Shown here piece by piece: positions 23,364-31,758 of a stretch of DNA of 37,768 bases. The notes beneath the pieces are model-generated. The model ran no database searches and had not been told where the DNA came from. It was given only the letters and a program-made list of their open reading frames with translations. The position numbers and the translations under genes are program-made. The stretch is from Acetobacter sp. 46_36 (lineage in GTDB: Bacteria > Pseudomonadota > Alphaproteobacteria > RF32 > CAG-239), in contig MNTT01000013.1 in the NCBI GenBank assembly GCA_001917135.1, forward strand, positions 290,460 through 328,227, given 5' to 3'. Within the stretch, counting starts at the first letter, position 1; each line of letters begins with the position of its first letter.

Positions 23364-23603
23364 TTACAGTTGCGAAATGTGAAATTTATTCTCATATAGT
23401 ATTTATCATATATTAAATATGATAAATTTGTTTGATTTTATAAGGAGAAGAGATATGCCAAAATATGGTGATAAAACAGCAAAATAACTTGATAATTATT
23501 TGAAAAACTACAAGCCTGTACTTGGGAAAACAGGAGCCGGACTTGCCGCTCCTGTTAAAGACTTGAAACGTAGTCATACATTAATGAAAGAAATGAAGCT
23601 AAA
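23364..23603 (+). repeat. cassette leader and 5' coding region, copy 3
   Basis: From TTACAGTTGCGAAATGTG to the codons for MKEMKLKE this copies 19383-19622 with few differences. It includes the perfect dyad TATCATAT-N5-ATATGATA (23404-23424), the AAGGAG site and the ten-codon ORF. After it the SAA-like domain is missing and the membrane gene begins at once. The upstream part of the leader (TTTTTGTCGGCG...) is absent. Confidence 0.85.
23455..23487 (+). other. 10-codon ORF MPKYGDKTAK ended by TAA, copy 3
   Basis: Identical in sequence and position to the small ORF at 19474-19506: ATG after AAGGAG, ten codons, then TAA in the frame that continues into KNYKPVLGKT. Retention of the same stop in both copies is the notable point. 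Confidence 0.6.
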
Positions 23604-23613
23604 AGAGGAAAAG

Positions 23614-24030
23614 ATGGCAGAAAAAGCAACACAGGTAAAAGAAGATGCAGTGTTTAGCATCTTACTGAAATTATTTTTTATTTTTCTAATGTTGCTTGGT
23701 TTTGCTTTTGAGTATGCTGCCATCAATAATGCAGAAGGGGATATTTTGAATATATACTATTCTGTGATGACAGCATGTTTATTTTTCTTTGTTTTGACTT
23801 TTTTTTCTAAAATACGAGTTATAGCATATTGTGCGTTTGTTATTTGCATTGTTGTTTATGGGTATATGCATGATAACCTTAATGAGATTGTGACTGAACG
23901 CCGTAGGGTAGATTGCCTTGAAACGGGGAAGATTTATGACCCCGTTCAAAAAATCTGCCGAAGCGACTGTTGGAAATGGGACGATGAGCAGGGATGTTTG
24001 AAAGAGCAGGCCTTACCAGACGAAAGATAG
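23614..24030 (+). CDS. small membrane protein with QKICRxDC motif, cassette 3
   Basis: A 138-residue protein with three hydrophobic helices (about 14-35, 45-62, 68-85) and the C-terminal motif DCLETGKIYDPVQKICRSDCWKWDDEQGC, almost the same as in cassette 1. The ATG at 23614 follows AAAGAGGAAAAG. The frame is also open upstream through the residual N-terminal part of the effector-like gene (from 23500), so the two may be translated as a fusion if readthrough occurs. The SAA-like partner has been lost. Confidence 0.65.
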   Translation: MAEKATQVKEDAVFSILLKLFFIFLMLLGFAFEYAAINNAEGDILNIYYSVMTACLFFFVLTFFSKIRVIAYCAFVICIVVYGYMHDNLNEIVTERRRVDCLETGKIYDPVQKICRSDCWKWDDEQGCLKEQALPDER

Positions 24031-24661
24031 TTCACAAAGAAATCCATTACTTTTGCAAATATTGCATAAACTGATGAGGGCTGTAGTGTAGGACTGACTT
24101 TCACTTTGTTTGGCCGCACAGGCGCGCATTGCCGTCGGCAACCGGCATACTTCCGTCTGCCTTGCGCTGGCAGTCGAACCTGCTTTTCGGGAACCTGCTT
24201 TTCGGTTTGAGTCCAAAATCATTATTTAAAACAAAAAAAACGCCGCTAGGGCGCATTTTTATTTTAATGGTGGGCGATAGGCACCAGACAGGTGAACATT
24301 TAAAAAATATAAGATAAATATGTAAAATCAACAAGATAAGTTCGGTCTTGTTTTTTGTTCGAGTCCGTTATGAATTGCATATGGAAAATTAGATAGATAA
24401 ACCTCAGCGCAATGCACCTCATTTCTAATCTTTCAAAACTTCCCTGTGACCGCCTTTGTCCGGACCGATACGACGGATATGTTTCAGGTGGCGCTACCAC
24501 TGGAAGTGCAATGAATAAATAAAACAGAAAATTATAAAAATGCAATATATTGCGGCTATAAAATATAAGAAACAAAACGTGTACAAAATATGTGAAATAC
24601 TTGCTTTTTGGGCGATAAATCGATAAAATAAAAAACAAGTAAATGTCTTGAGGATTAAAAA
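24031..24661. other. 631-bp gap without a supported gene
   Basis: The left half is locally richer in GC and contains a 15-bp direct repeat (two copies of AACCTGCTTTTCGG near 24177-24205) and a weak stem CGCC/GGGCG followed by T's (24241-24260). The right half is AT-rich. No open frame here has a ribosome site or recognisable content. It may hold remnants of past rearrangement. Confidence 0.5.
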
Positions 24662-25507
24662 ATGGATAAAGAAACCGCCATAAAATTATTTGAAGAGCAA
24701 AAAGTCCGTGTGGAATGGGATGAAAACCAAGAAAAATGGTATTTTTCCATTGTTGATGTTGTGGCAGTATTAACATCTTCCGAATATCAAGCAGCTAGAA
24801 ATTACTGGAAAGTATTAAAACACAGGCTTTCCGAGGAAGGTAATCAAACGGTTACAAATTGTAACCAGTTGAAAATGATAGCACCAGACGGTAAAATGCG
24901 TCTGACCGATGTAGCTGATACTGAGCAGCTTTTGCGCCTGATACAAAGCATTCCAAGCCCAAAGGCCGAACCGTTTAAGATGTGGCTTGCTAAAGTTGGT
25001 CGTGAGCGTATTGATGAAATGGAAGACCCCGAAATTACAATCAACCGTGCTTTGGAAACATATCTTAAAAAAGGATATTCCGAAGCGTGGGTAAATCAAC
25101 GCCTGAAATCTATTGAAATCCGCAAAGGCTTAACAGACGAGTGGGACAGAGGCGGCATTCAAAAAGGTTTGGAATATGCGATTTTAACCGATGAAATCAC
25201 CAAAGCGTGGACGGGAATGACCACCAAAGAATACAAACAACTTAAAGGACTAAAAAAGGAAAATCTGCGCGATAATATGACTAATATGGAACTGGTGCTG
25301 AATATGCTTGCAGAAGTTTCGGCAACCGAAATTTCCCAGAGCCAAAATCCTAAAGGTTTAGCTCAACACAAAAAAGTCGCTCGCGCAGGCGGGGAAGTCG
25401 CCAATAAAGCCCGTAAAGAGCTGGAAAGCCAAACCGGCAAAAAGGTCGTAACCGATAAAAATGCAAAAAAACTGCATAAACAAATAGAAGTATTGGAAAA
25501 AAAGTAA
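24662..25507 (+). CDS. Bro-N domain protein (DinD/antirepressor-like)
   Basis: A 281-residue protein whose N-terminal half matches the BRO-N/DinD pattern: KVRVEWDENQEKWYFSIVDVVAVLTSS, ARNYWKVLKHRLSEEGNQ, KMRLTDVADTEQLLRLIQSIPSPKAEPFKMWLAKVG. Such domains bind DNA in phage antirepressors and damage-inducible proteins. The C-terminal half (LTDEWDRGGIQKGLEYAILTDEITKAWTGMT..., ending in a Lys-rich helix) is shared with DinD-type proteins. GAGG precedes the ATG. It abuts the next gene with no spacing. Probably a mobile-element or stress-related regulator. Confidence 0.85.
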   Translation: MDKETAIKLFEEQKVRVEWDENQEKWYFSIVDVVAVLTSSEYQAARNYWKVLKHRLSEEGNQTVTNCNQLKMIAPDGKMRLTDVADTEQLLRLIQSIPSPKAEPFKMWLAKVGRERIDEMEDPEITINRALETYLKKGYSEAWVNQRLKSIEIRKGLTDEWDRGGIQKGLEYAILTDEITKAWTGMTTKEYKQLKGLKKENLRDNMTNMELVLNMLAEVSATEISQSQNPKGLAQHKKVARAGGEVANKARKELESQTGKKVVTDKNAKKLHKQIEVLEKK

Positions 25508-25951
25508 ATGAATATTAAGCAGAAAGTCCAACAATCCGACACACCAAATAAAACTGTATACAATAAACAAAGAAATATTGATGAAGAAAACCAAAAAGCG
25601 GATACAATATTCAAGAAAATGCTGGAATTATTGGATAAAGCCCGTCGTTTGACTAAGGTAGGCCTAAAAGTTAAAGAAGTAAATGAGACAATAGAAAAAT
25701 ATGATAGAGAAAAAGCTATCTTCTTGATTGCCCAGAATGTGAATAAATATGAAAAGCTTATAAATCTCTTATCTTGCATAACCGGACGATACGTTATATA
25801 TGAACCGGATTATTATGCGGATAAAACGGATGAGATTATTTTTTGCGATTTAAAATACATTAGAAATGTAATCTATTTTGATGAAATAAAGAATACCGGT
25901 CTTGAAATGACGTTAACAAAAGCCCTTAAAAAACTTAACATAATAGACTAG
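25508..25951 (+). CDS. hypothetical protein coupled to the Bro-N gene
   Basis: A 147-residue, charged, mostly helical protein. Its ATG begins directly after the TAA of the Bro-N gene, implying translational coupling. The N-terminal half is Lys/Glu-rich and coiled-coil-like; the second half (LLSCITGRYVIYEPDYYADKTDEIIFCDLKYIRNVIYFDEI) looks globular. No family recognised. Confidence 0.6.
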   Translation: MNIKQKVQQSDTPNKTVYNKQRNIDEENQKADTIFKKMLELLDKARRLTKVGLKVKEVNETIEKYDREKAIFLIAQNVNKYEKLINLLSCITGRYVIYEPDYYADKTDEIIFCDLKYIRNVIYFDEIKNTGLEMTLTKALKKLNIID

Positions 25952-26171
25952 TAGGCTACCTGTCAGGGGAGGATCTAATAAGTTGGTGTCAGAATGTCGC
26001 CGACTGTAATTACAAGCCGTAGAAGGTAAGAAATATATAACAAATATTGTCGCGCAAAAACGATTAAGCAATGGTTTATCTGTGTTGGCTAACATAATAC
26101 ACATCAAAGTAGGTATAAATTCTCACATTTTGTAGAATACTAAAGAAAGATAGATATTAGAGTGAATCTTC

Positions 26172-26228
26172 TTGACATAAAGTAAAATATATTATACATT
26201 AAAGCTGTTAGAGTAAAATATATTTTAC
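26172..26228 (+). promoter_or_regulatory. hipBA promoter with two palindromic operators
   Basis: TTGACA at 26172-26177 is followed by TACATT after 17 bases (or TATACA after 15). Two 16-bp palindromes overlap and follow the -10: GTAAAATATATTATAC (26182-26197, one imperfect pair) and GTAAAATATATTTTAC (26213-26228, perfect). They are spaced 31 bp, about three helical turns, which suits cooperative binding by the HipB-like repressor encoded next. The rest of the 25952-26171 gap shows nothing. Confidence 0.75.
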
Positions 26229-26242
26229 ATAAGAGTTAAAAG

Positions 26243-26557
26243 ATGAAACAAAAACTAACAACACCCATCCCAGTTAAAAAGGCTTTAAAAAAGCTCGGAA
26301 AAGATATAAAAGAAGCACGTCTGCGCCGGCGTATTCCTGCAGCTCTTATGGCAGAACGTGTTGGTATTTCACGTGTTACCCTTAAATCTATTGAAGATGG
26401 GCAACCGACTGTATCAATGGGGCTTTATGCCACCGCTCTCTATGTGTTAGGAATGTTAGACCGGTTGAAAGACGTTGCCGATATTGCTTTCGATTCTGTC
26501 GGGCAGGCATTGGGCAGCGAAGAGCTTCCCAAGCGGATTGTTTTAAAGAAGGAATAA
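26243..26557 (+). CDS. hipB: HipB-like antitoxin, XRE family regulator
   Basis: A 104-residue helix-turn-helix protein: KLGKDIKEARLRRRIPAALMAERVGISRVTLKSIEDGQPTVSMGLYATALYVLGM (about residues 18-72) is a typical XRE domain. Its C-terminal tail would cover the toxin. Its stop lies three bases before the HipA start. It is expected to neutralise HipA and repress the operon through the palindromes at 26182-26228. Confidence 0.88.
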   Translation: MKQKLTTPIPVKKALKKLGKDIKEARLRRRIPAALMAERVGISRVTLKSIEDGQPTVSMGLYATALYVLGMLDRLKDVADIAFDSVGQALGSEELPKRIVLKKE

Positions 26558-26560
26558 AAA

Positions 26561-27802
26561 ATGGCCGAAATTCTAACGTATGTATATATTAATCTGGATG
26601 GCGAAGATATACCGGTTGGCCGTTTGTGGTCATATTTTAACAATGGTAAAGAAAGTGCTTCATTTAAGTATGATGAAAGCTGGCTGAAATTTCCTCGCAA
26701 CTTTGAATTGGAACCATACCTGCCTTTGACAGAAGGAACAGGACATACTGACAACAAAAAAAGCATTTTTGCCTCAATGTCAGATTGTTCTCCGGATACT
26801 TGGGGACGTCTGCTGATAAAAAGAAATGAGGAAAAACAGGCCGAACAAGAAAACCGCCCGCGCCGTCAGCTTAACCAGTTTGATTATTTGCTGGCGGTTA
26901 ATGATTTCTCCCGTCAAGGAGCTTTACGGTTTAAACAAACGCCCGACGGAGATTTTTTAACCGCGAAAGATAAAAAAGCGATACCGCCGTTAGTTGATTT
27001 GCCGAAGTTGTTGGCGGCATCTGAAAAAATCATAGACGATGATGCGTCTTTTAATGATATCAAAGAACTCCTTATTCCCGGTTCTTCTCTAGGTGGCGCC
27101 AGACCTAAAGCATCAGTTATTGATAAAAAGGGAAATCTTTGCATAGCCAAGTTTCCTAAAAAAGACGACAATAACAATAATGTATTGTGGGAAGCTGTCG
27201 CTCTGACATTGGCAAAAAATGCCGGCTTAAAAGTTCAGGAGTGGAAATTGACTAAAGCTCTTGGCAAATCTATTATTTTGCTCAAACGGTTTGACCGTAT
27301 GGGAAATCGCCGTATTCCGTTTATTTCAGCAATGAGTATGCTTAATGCCAACGACGGCGAAAGCGGAGATTATAGTTATTTGGATATTGCAGAAATTATC
27401 CGCATTAAAGGCGTTAATATTAAGGAAGACCTAAAAGAACTTTGGAGCAGAATGTTGTTTTCCATACTAATTTCTAATACGGATGACCATTTGCGCAATC
27501 ACGGCTTTTTAAAATTAGAGCCAAATGGCTGGAGCCTTTCGCCACTGTATGACGTTAATCCCAGCATTGACAGAACATCCAATCTGCAACTCAATATTGA
27601 TGAAACAAGCAGCGCAACCTCTATTGACTTGGCTCTTTCAGTGGCAGATTATTTCGGACTGTCTAAATCAGAGGCAGATAAAATTCTCAAACATCAAATC
27701 ACAGCCGTTTCCGAATGGAAAACCATCGCTCGACATTTAGGCATCGGCAATGCTGAAATCTCGCGTATGAGTGCGGCTTTTAAAACAAATGAAGTGCTAT
27801 AA
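26561..27802 (+). CDS. hipA: HipA-like serine/threonine kinase toxin
   Basis: A 413-residue HipA-family kinase (E. coli HipA is 440; that enzyme phosphorylates glutamyl-tRNA synthetase). Seen are the N-terminal couple_hipA region (VGRLWSYFNNGKESASFKYDESWL), the Gly-rich loop GSSLGGARPK (174-183), the ATP-site lysine in LCIAKF (K197), the catalytic loop NTDDHLRNHG (306-315) and the metal Asp in LYDVNPS (D331). All kinase motifs are intact. It is preceded by its antitoxin gene. The target in this organism cannot be read from sequence. Confidence 0.92.
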   Translation: MAEILTYVYINLDGEDIPVGRLWSYFNNGKESASFKYDESWLKFPRNFELEPYLPLTEGTGHTDNKKSIFASMSDCSPDTWGRLLIKRNEEKQAEQENRPRRQLNQFDYLLAVNDFSRQGALRFKQTPDGDFLTAKDKKAIPPLVDLPKLLAASEKIIDDDASFNDIKELLIPGSSLGGARPKASVIDKKGNLCIAKFPKKDDNNNNVLWEAVALTLAKNAGLKVQEWKLTKALGKSIILLKRFDRMGNRRIPFISAMSMLNANDGESGDYSYLDIAEIIRIKGVNIKEDLKELWSRMLFSILISNTDDHLRNHGFLKLEPNGWSLSPLYDVNPSIDRTSNLQLNIDETSSATSIDLALSVADYFGLSKSEADKILKHQITAVSEWKTIARHLGIGNAEISRMSAAFKTNEVL

Positions 27803-27870
27803 TTTTATATGCCGTACAAAAACGCACCACCTGCTTTTAACTCCTAAGATGGCTTTATTTATTAAAAATA

Positions 27871-28548
27871 TTATAAAAAAGTACATCCTGCAAATATTAT
27901 ACTAGATAAAAAAAGAACATAACTGCAAATAATCAAACCAATACTCAAACCAGTGTACCGATATTGTTTTTTTTGAAATTTATCTTCATTTTTTAGAGCC
28001 TGTTTCTTTTCTAATGTTAATGCATCAATTTTATCTAATCTGCTCTGTATTAAGCCTGCCTTTTCTTCATTAAAATTACCGGAAGGATACATTGTTTCAT
28101 ATTGTTCTTTTTCTTCACGTAATGTTGCATCATAATATGAAATAAAATATTGAAACAAAATACCAGACAATTGAAAGGAAAATCTCTTTTGAATGGCTTC
28201 TTGAGCAAGATAAGAAAATCCAGAACTGATAACTGCACATAAAGCACCACAACATAGTAAAAATAATGACCAATATGCATAAGAAATTAGATACGGTTTA
28301 TTGGATAAAAGTTCAGCTACGAAAGCCAGTAAAGCAACTGCGGCAGCACCATTAAGTATAAAAGCACCTCTAATAGCCGTTTTAGAATATTCAATAAGAG
28401 CATCCATCATCTTATTATCAGCATTCTCCGCTATACGTTGTATTCGTGCGATTTCATCTTTATAATATGTAGCAGGAAATGCTCCATCTGTACAAAATTT
28501 ATAGTGGTTAATTTGCTGTTCCGATTGCTGATTAGCCTTTTCACTCAT
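27871..28548 (-). CDS. membrane protein downstream of the HlyD-like gene
   Basis: A 225-residue protein with a soluble N-terminal part, two hydrophobic helices (about 60-80 and 90-112), a long charged helical segment (about 135-195) and one more pair of hydrophobic stretches at the C-terminus. Not recognised. It begins two bases after the HlyD-like gene ends on the same strand, so it is part of the type I secretion operon. It may be an accessory membrane component or unrelated. Confidence 0.65.
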   Translation of the reverse strand: MSEKANQQSEQQINHYKFCTDGAFPATYYKDEIARIQRIAENADNKMMDALIEYSKTAIRGAFILNGAAAVALLAFVAELLSNKPYLISYAYWSLFLLCCGALCAVISSGFSYLAQEAIQKRFSFQLSGILFQYFISYYDATLREEKEQYETMYPSGNFNEEKAGLIQSRLDKIDALTLEKKQALKNEDKFQKKQYRYTGLSIGLIICSYVLFLSSIIFAGCTFL

Positions 28549-28550
28549 CT

Positions 28551-29951
28551 CTATCTCTCCCTTAAGCTCTCGTCCATATATTTCATCACAGGAGAGAGGA
28601 GGTATTCAATCACGCGGCGTTTGCCGGTTTTGATTTCCGCGGTGATGCTCATTCCCGGTTTGAGTTGGACAAGCCGCCCGTCTGCTTTAATCTTATTGTC
28701 ATGAAGTGTCAGCCTTGCGTCATATATTAGCCCCAATTTTTCGTCTTGGATGGCATCGCCGGATATATGGCGGACTTCGCCTTTAATCGTGCCGTATTTG
28801 GTGAATGGGAAACTGTCGATTTTGATTTCAACCTCTTGTGCTGCGCGTACAAAACCGATGTCTTTGTTCAAAATCTTGACATCTGCCTCAAGCATATAGT
28901 CTTCGGGAACGATATTCATAATCGGTTTTGCTCCCTCAACCACACCGCCTTTGGTGTGATACACCAACTGTTGCACATATCCAGCAAGCGGTGCTTTGAC
29001 TATCGTCCGTTTCAGAGCTTCCTCATATTTTATGAGCTCCTGCTTGTAAGAAGCAAGCTGTTCGCGGTTTTGGGTCAGCTCTTGTATAATGTTTTTATCA
29101 TACTCAGCCAGATATTGCCGAAGTTCTTTCTTCAAAAACTCAATATTTTCCTCGTTCTGCGCCATCTTCTTGGTCTGCACGTTACGCTGTTCCTGCAGGT
29201 TGATGAGTTCCTCCTCTTGTTCCAAAAAGGTCAGACGCGCCAAAAGGTTTTTCTCCACCAAAACCCGTTTTTTCTCAATACGCTCCTCAACACTCGGGAG
29301 CAAGCGCTCAATACGTGCCAAATCTGCACCAATCGTATCTTTTTCCTTAAGTGCCATCGCAATCTGCCCGTTTAAGACCTCAATTTGCGCTTTTTTCTCA
29401 TTTACTTGGCTGGTTAAAAGGTTTTTGTGCATCTTAACTAAATATTCGTCAATATTCTCGTCATAATTAAAATTTGCTTCGGGATTATCCGTCAGCAGTG
29501 CTTGCAAGCGCGCAACGGCAATTTCAAGCGCTTTCATTTCGTTTTTGATGCGGTTAATGTTGGCAGTCACTTCCGTTTGGTTAAATTTAATCAGCTCTTG
29601 CCCTTCTTTAACATATTGCCCCTCAACCACGTAAATTTCTTCAATCTCGCTGTCAGTTAGTGTCTGTATGGTTTTAATGTTTGCAGCGGGCATCAGTTTG
29701 CCGACAGATGTGGCGATAATATCAATCTTGCCGAAGACCGCCCATAAAAGCGCGATGACAAATATCGCCATAATAGCGTAAGAGAGTAACCGTGCCGCGT
29801 GTGAGGGTGGCGTTTCGGTAACTTCCAGTACCGCCGGTAAAAACTCTTTTTCGTGTTCGTTCATCCCTTTAAGCGGGCTGTCTGCCTGTGCTTTCTCCTG
29901 CAGGAGTGCCAGTTTGGCAATCTCAATATATTTCTTTAATAACTCTTGCAT
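28551..29951 (-). CDS. type I secretion membrane fusion protein, HlyD family
   Basis: A 466-residue periplasmic adaptor linking the ABC exporter to an outer-membrane TolC channel. It has a short cytoplasmic N-terminus, one transmembrane helix (about 54-73), a barrel-type segment (TLTDSEIEEIYVVEGQYVKEGQELIKFN), a long coiled coil (about 120-300), and a C-terminal lipoyl/beta-barrel part (KAPLAGYVQQLVYHTKGGVVEGAKPIMNIVPE). ATG 29951 (MQELLKKYIE) follows GGAG; an upstream ATG would add an atypical N-terminus reading back over the ABC gene. It starts a few bases past the ABC exporter stop. No TolC gene is in the window. Confidence 0.92.
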   Translation of the reverse strand: MQELLKKYIEIAKLALLQEKAQADSPLKGMNEHEKEFLPAVLEVTETPPSHAARLLSYAIMAIFVIALLWAVFGKIDIIATSVGKLMPAANIKTIQTLTDSEIEEIYVVEGQYVKEGQELIKFNQTEVTANINRIKNEMKALEIAVARLQALLTDNPEANFNYDENIDEYLVKMHKNLLTSQVNEKKAQIEVLNGQIAMALKEKDTIGADLARIERLLPSVEERIEKKRVLVEKNLLARLTFLEQEEELINLQEQRNVQTKKMAQNEENIEFLKKELRQYLAEYDKNIIQELTQNREQLASYKQELIKYEEALKRTIVKAPLAGYVQQLVYHTKGGVVEGAKPIMNIVPEDYMLEADVKILNKDIGFVRAAQEVEIKIDSFPFTKYGTIKGEVRHISGDAIQDEKLGLIYDARLTLHDNKIKADGRLVQLKPGMSITAEIKTGKRRVIEYLLSPVMKYMDESLRER

Positions 29952-29955
29952 ATAT

Positions 29956-31743
29956 TTACTCCGCCGCCAATTCATCAGGGACAATCGGCGCAGTCTGGCT
30001 GTTCCAAAGGTACGCATAACGCCCGCCGCGTTTCAAAAGCTCCTCGTGTGTTCCTGTTTCGGTAATTTCGCCTTTTTCAATGGTGATAATCTTGTCGCAT
30101 TCCCGAACCGTAGACAGCCTGTGTGCAATCATAAACACAGTCCGCCCTTTACAGATTGATGCCATATTTTGCTGGATAATCCGTTCGGACTCATAGTCAA
30201 GCGCCGAAGTCGCCTCGTCAAAAATCAAAATCCGCGGATTGTTGACGAGTGCCCGCGCAATAGCGATACGCTGCCGCTGTCCGCCTGAAAGAGATGCCCC
30301 GCGCTCTTCAATAATGGTATCATAGCCATCCGGCAGATCGGTAATAAATTCGTGTGCGCCCGCAAGTTTTGCCGCCGCGATAACTTTTTCAAGCGATATA
30401 GCAGGATTGGTCAGCGCAATGTTTTCGCGTACAGATTTGTTAAACAGATAGTTTTCTTGCAGCACAACGCCGATTTGCCGCCGCAGCCAGGCAATATCCA
30501 CCGTAGAAATATCAATTCCGTCAATCAAAACTTTGCCCGATTCAGGAATATACAGCCGCTGAATAAGCTTTGTTACCGTGGATTTGCCCGAACCGCTCGG
30601 CCCGACAAACCCGATTTTCTGCCCCGCCTTAATGTCAAAGCTCATTTTTTTCAAAATCTCCGGTCCGTCTGTCGCGTAGCGAAACGAGATGTTTTGAAAT
30701 GTTACATCACCGCGAATGGCCGGCAATGCGCCTTTGGAAAGTTGGGTGTTGTTTTCGGGCGGATTGTTCAAAATATCCGCAAGCTTGTCCATAGAAATCT
30801 TGGTCTGTTGAAAGTTTTGCCATAACTGCGCCAAGCGTAACACAGGCTGCGACACGCGGCTTGCCAGCATATTAAACGCAATCAGCTGCCCGACCGAAAG
30901 CTCACCCTTCATCACCAACGTTGCGCCAATCCATAGCGTCAGCACCATCGTCACCTTTTGTACAAATTGCACCAACTGGCTTGCGATGTTATTGATATGC
31001 GAGGCACGGAACGTTGATCCGACGTAGGCGGCAAGCTGCTGTTCCCACCGACGCTGCATCTGCGGCTCTACCGCCAGAGATTTAACCGTTTCAACACCCG
31101 AAACCGCTTCCACCAAAAAGCATTGGTTTTCCGCGCCTTTCTTAAACCGCTCGTCTATCCTTGCCCGCAAAATCGGCGTAAAAAACAGCGACAGCAACAC
31201 ATAAATCGGCAAAGATGCCAGCACAATCAGCGTTAAGGTTTTGGAATATAAAAACATTACGATAAAAAAGATGACGGTGAAGAAAAAATCAATCACCAAC
31301 GTCAGCGTTGAGCCGGTCAAAAAGTTCCGGATATTTTCCAGTTCGTGCACCCTTGCAACCGTATCCCCCACACGGCGCACGCTGAAATAAGACAACGGCA
31401 GGCGGATGAGATGCTTAAACAAACTTGCGCTCAGCTCCACATCAACCCTTGTGGTCGTGTGGGAAAATGTATAGGTACGGATACCGCCCAAAACCGTTTC
31501 AAACAGCGATATGGAAATCATAGCCACCATCAAAACATCAAGCGTGGAAAGCCCGCGATTGACCAACACCTTATCCATCACCACCTGAAACAATAAAGGC
31601 GTAATCAGCGCAAACATCTGCAAAAAGAACGATGCCAGCAGCACTTCGCCGAAAAGCCTGCGATATTTCACCACCGCCGGAATAAACCATGAAATGTCAA
31701 ACTTGCGGTTTTTGCCGTTGATAAACTCACGGCAGGTCATCAT
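29956..31743 (-). CDS. type I secretion ABC exporter, HlyB/RtxB type, main part
   Basis: 595 residues covering the transmembrane domain (FDISWFIPAVVKYRRLF onward, six helices) and the ATPase domain: Walker A GPSGSGKST (about 380), Q-loop, signature LSGGQRQ (about 482), Walker B ILIFDEATSALD and IAHRLSTV. In relatives this part continues directly from the C39-like domain. Here that domain is a separate frame (31759-32115) ended by TGA, with only five codons between that TGA and this ATG, all in the same frame. Translation may reinitiate at the ATG pair at 31743. It is predicted to export the RTX protein encoded divergently. Confidence 0.9.
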   Translation of the reverse strand: MMTCREFINGKNRKFDISWFIPAVVKYRRLFGEVLLASFFLQMFALITPLLFQVVMDKVLVNRGLSTLDVLMVAMISISLFETVLGGIRTYTFSHTTTRVDVELSASLFKHLIRLPLSYFSVRRVGDTVARVHELENIRNFLTGSTLTLVIDFFFTVIFFIVMFLYSKTLTLIVLASLPIYVLLSLFFTPILRARIDERFKKGAENQCFLVEAVSGVETVKSLAVEPQMQRRWEQQLAAYVGSTFRASHINNIASQLVQFVQKVTMVLTLWIGATLVMKGELSVGQLIAFNMLASRVSQPVLRLAQLWQNFQQTKISMDKLADILNNPPENNTQLSKGALPAIRGDVTFQNISFRYATDGPEILKKMSFDIKAGQKIGFVGPSGSGKSTVTKLIQRLYIPESGKVLIDGIDISTVDIAWLRRQIGVVLQENYLFNKSVRENIALTNPAISLEKVIAAAKLAGAHEFITDLPDGYDTIIEERGASLSGGQRQRIAIARALVNNPRILIFDEATSALDYESERIIQQNMASICKGRTVFMIAHRLSTVRECDKIITIEKGEITETGTHEELLKRGGRYAYLWNSQTAPIVPDELAAE

Positions 31744-31758
31744 TAAGAGCCTGCCGTT

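Noticed and set aside
24031..24320. Possible tRNA remnant or small gene in the locally GC-richer stretch.
   Set aside because: No cloverleaf can be drawn, and no frame has a ribosome site or coherent protein content.
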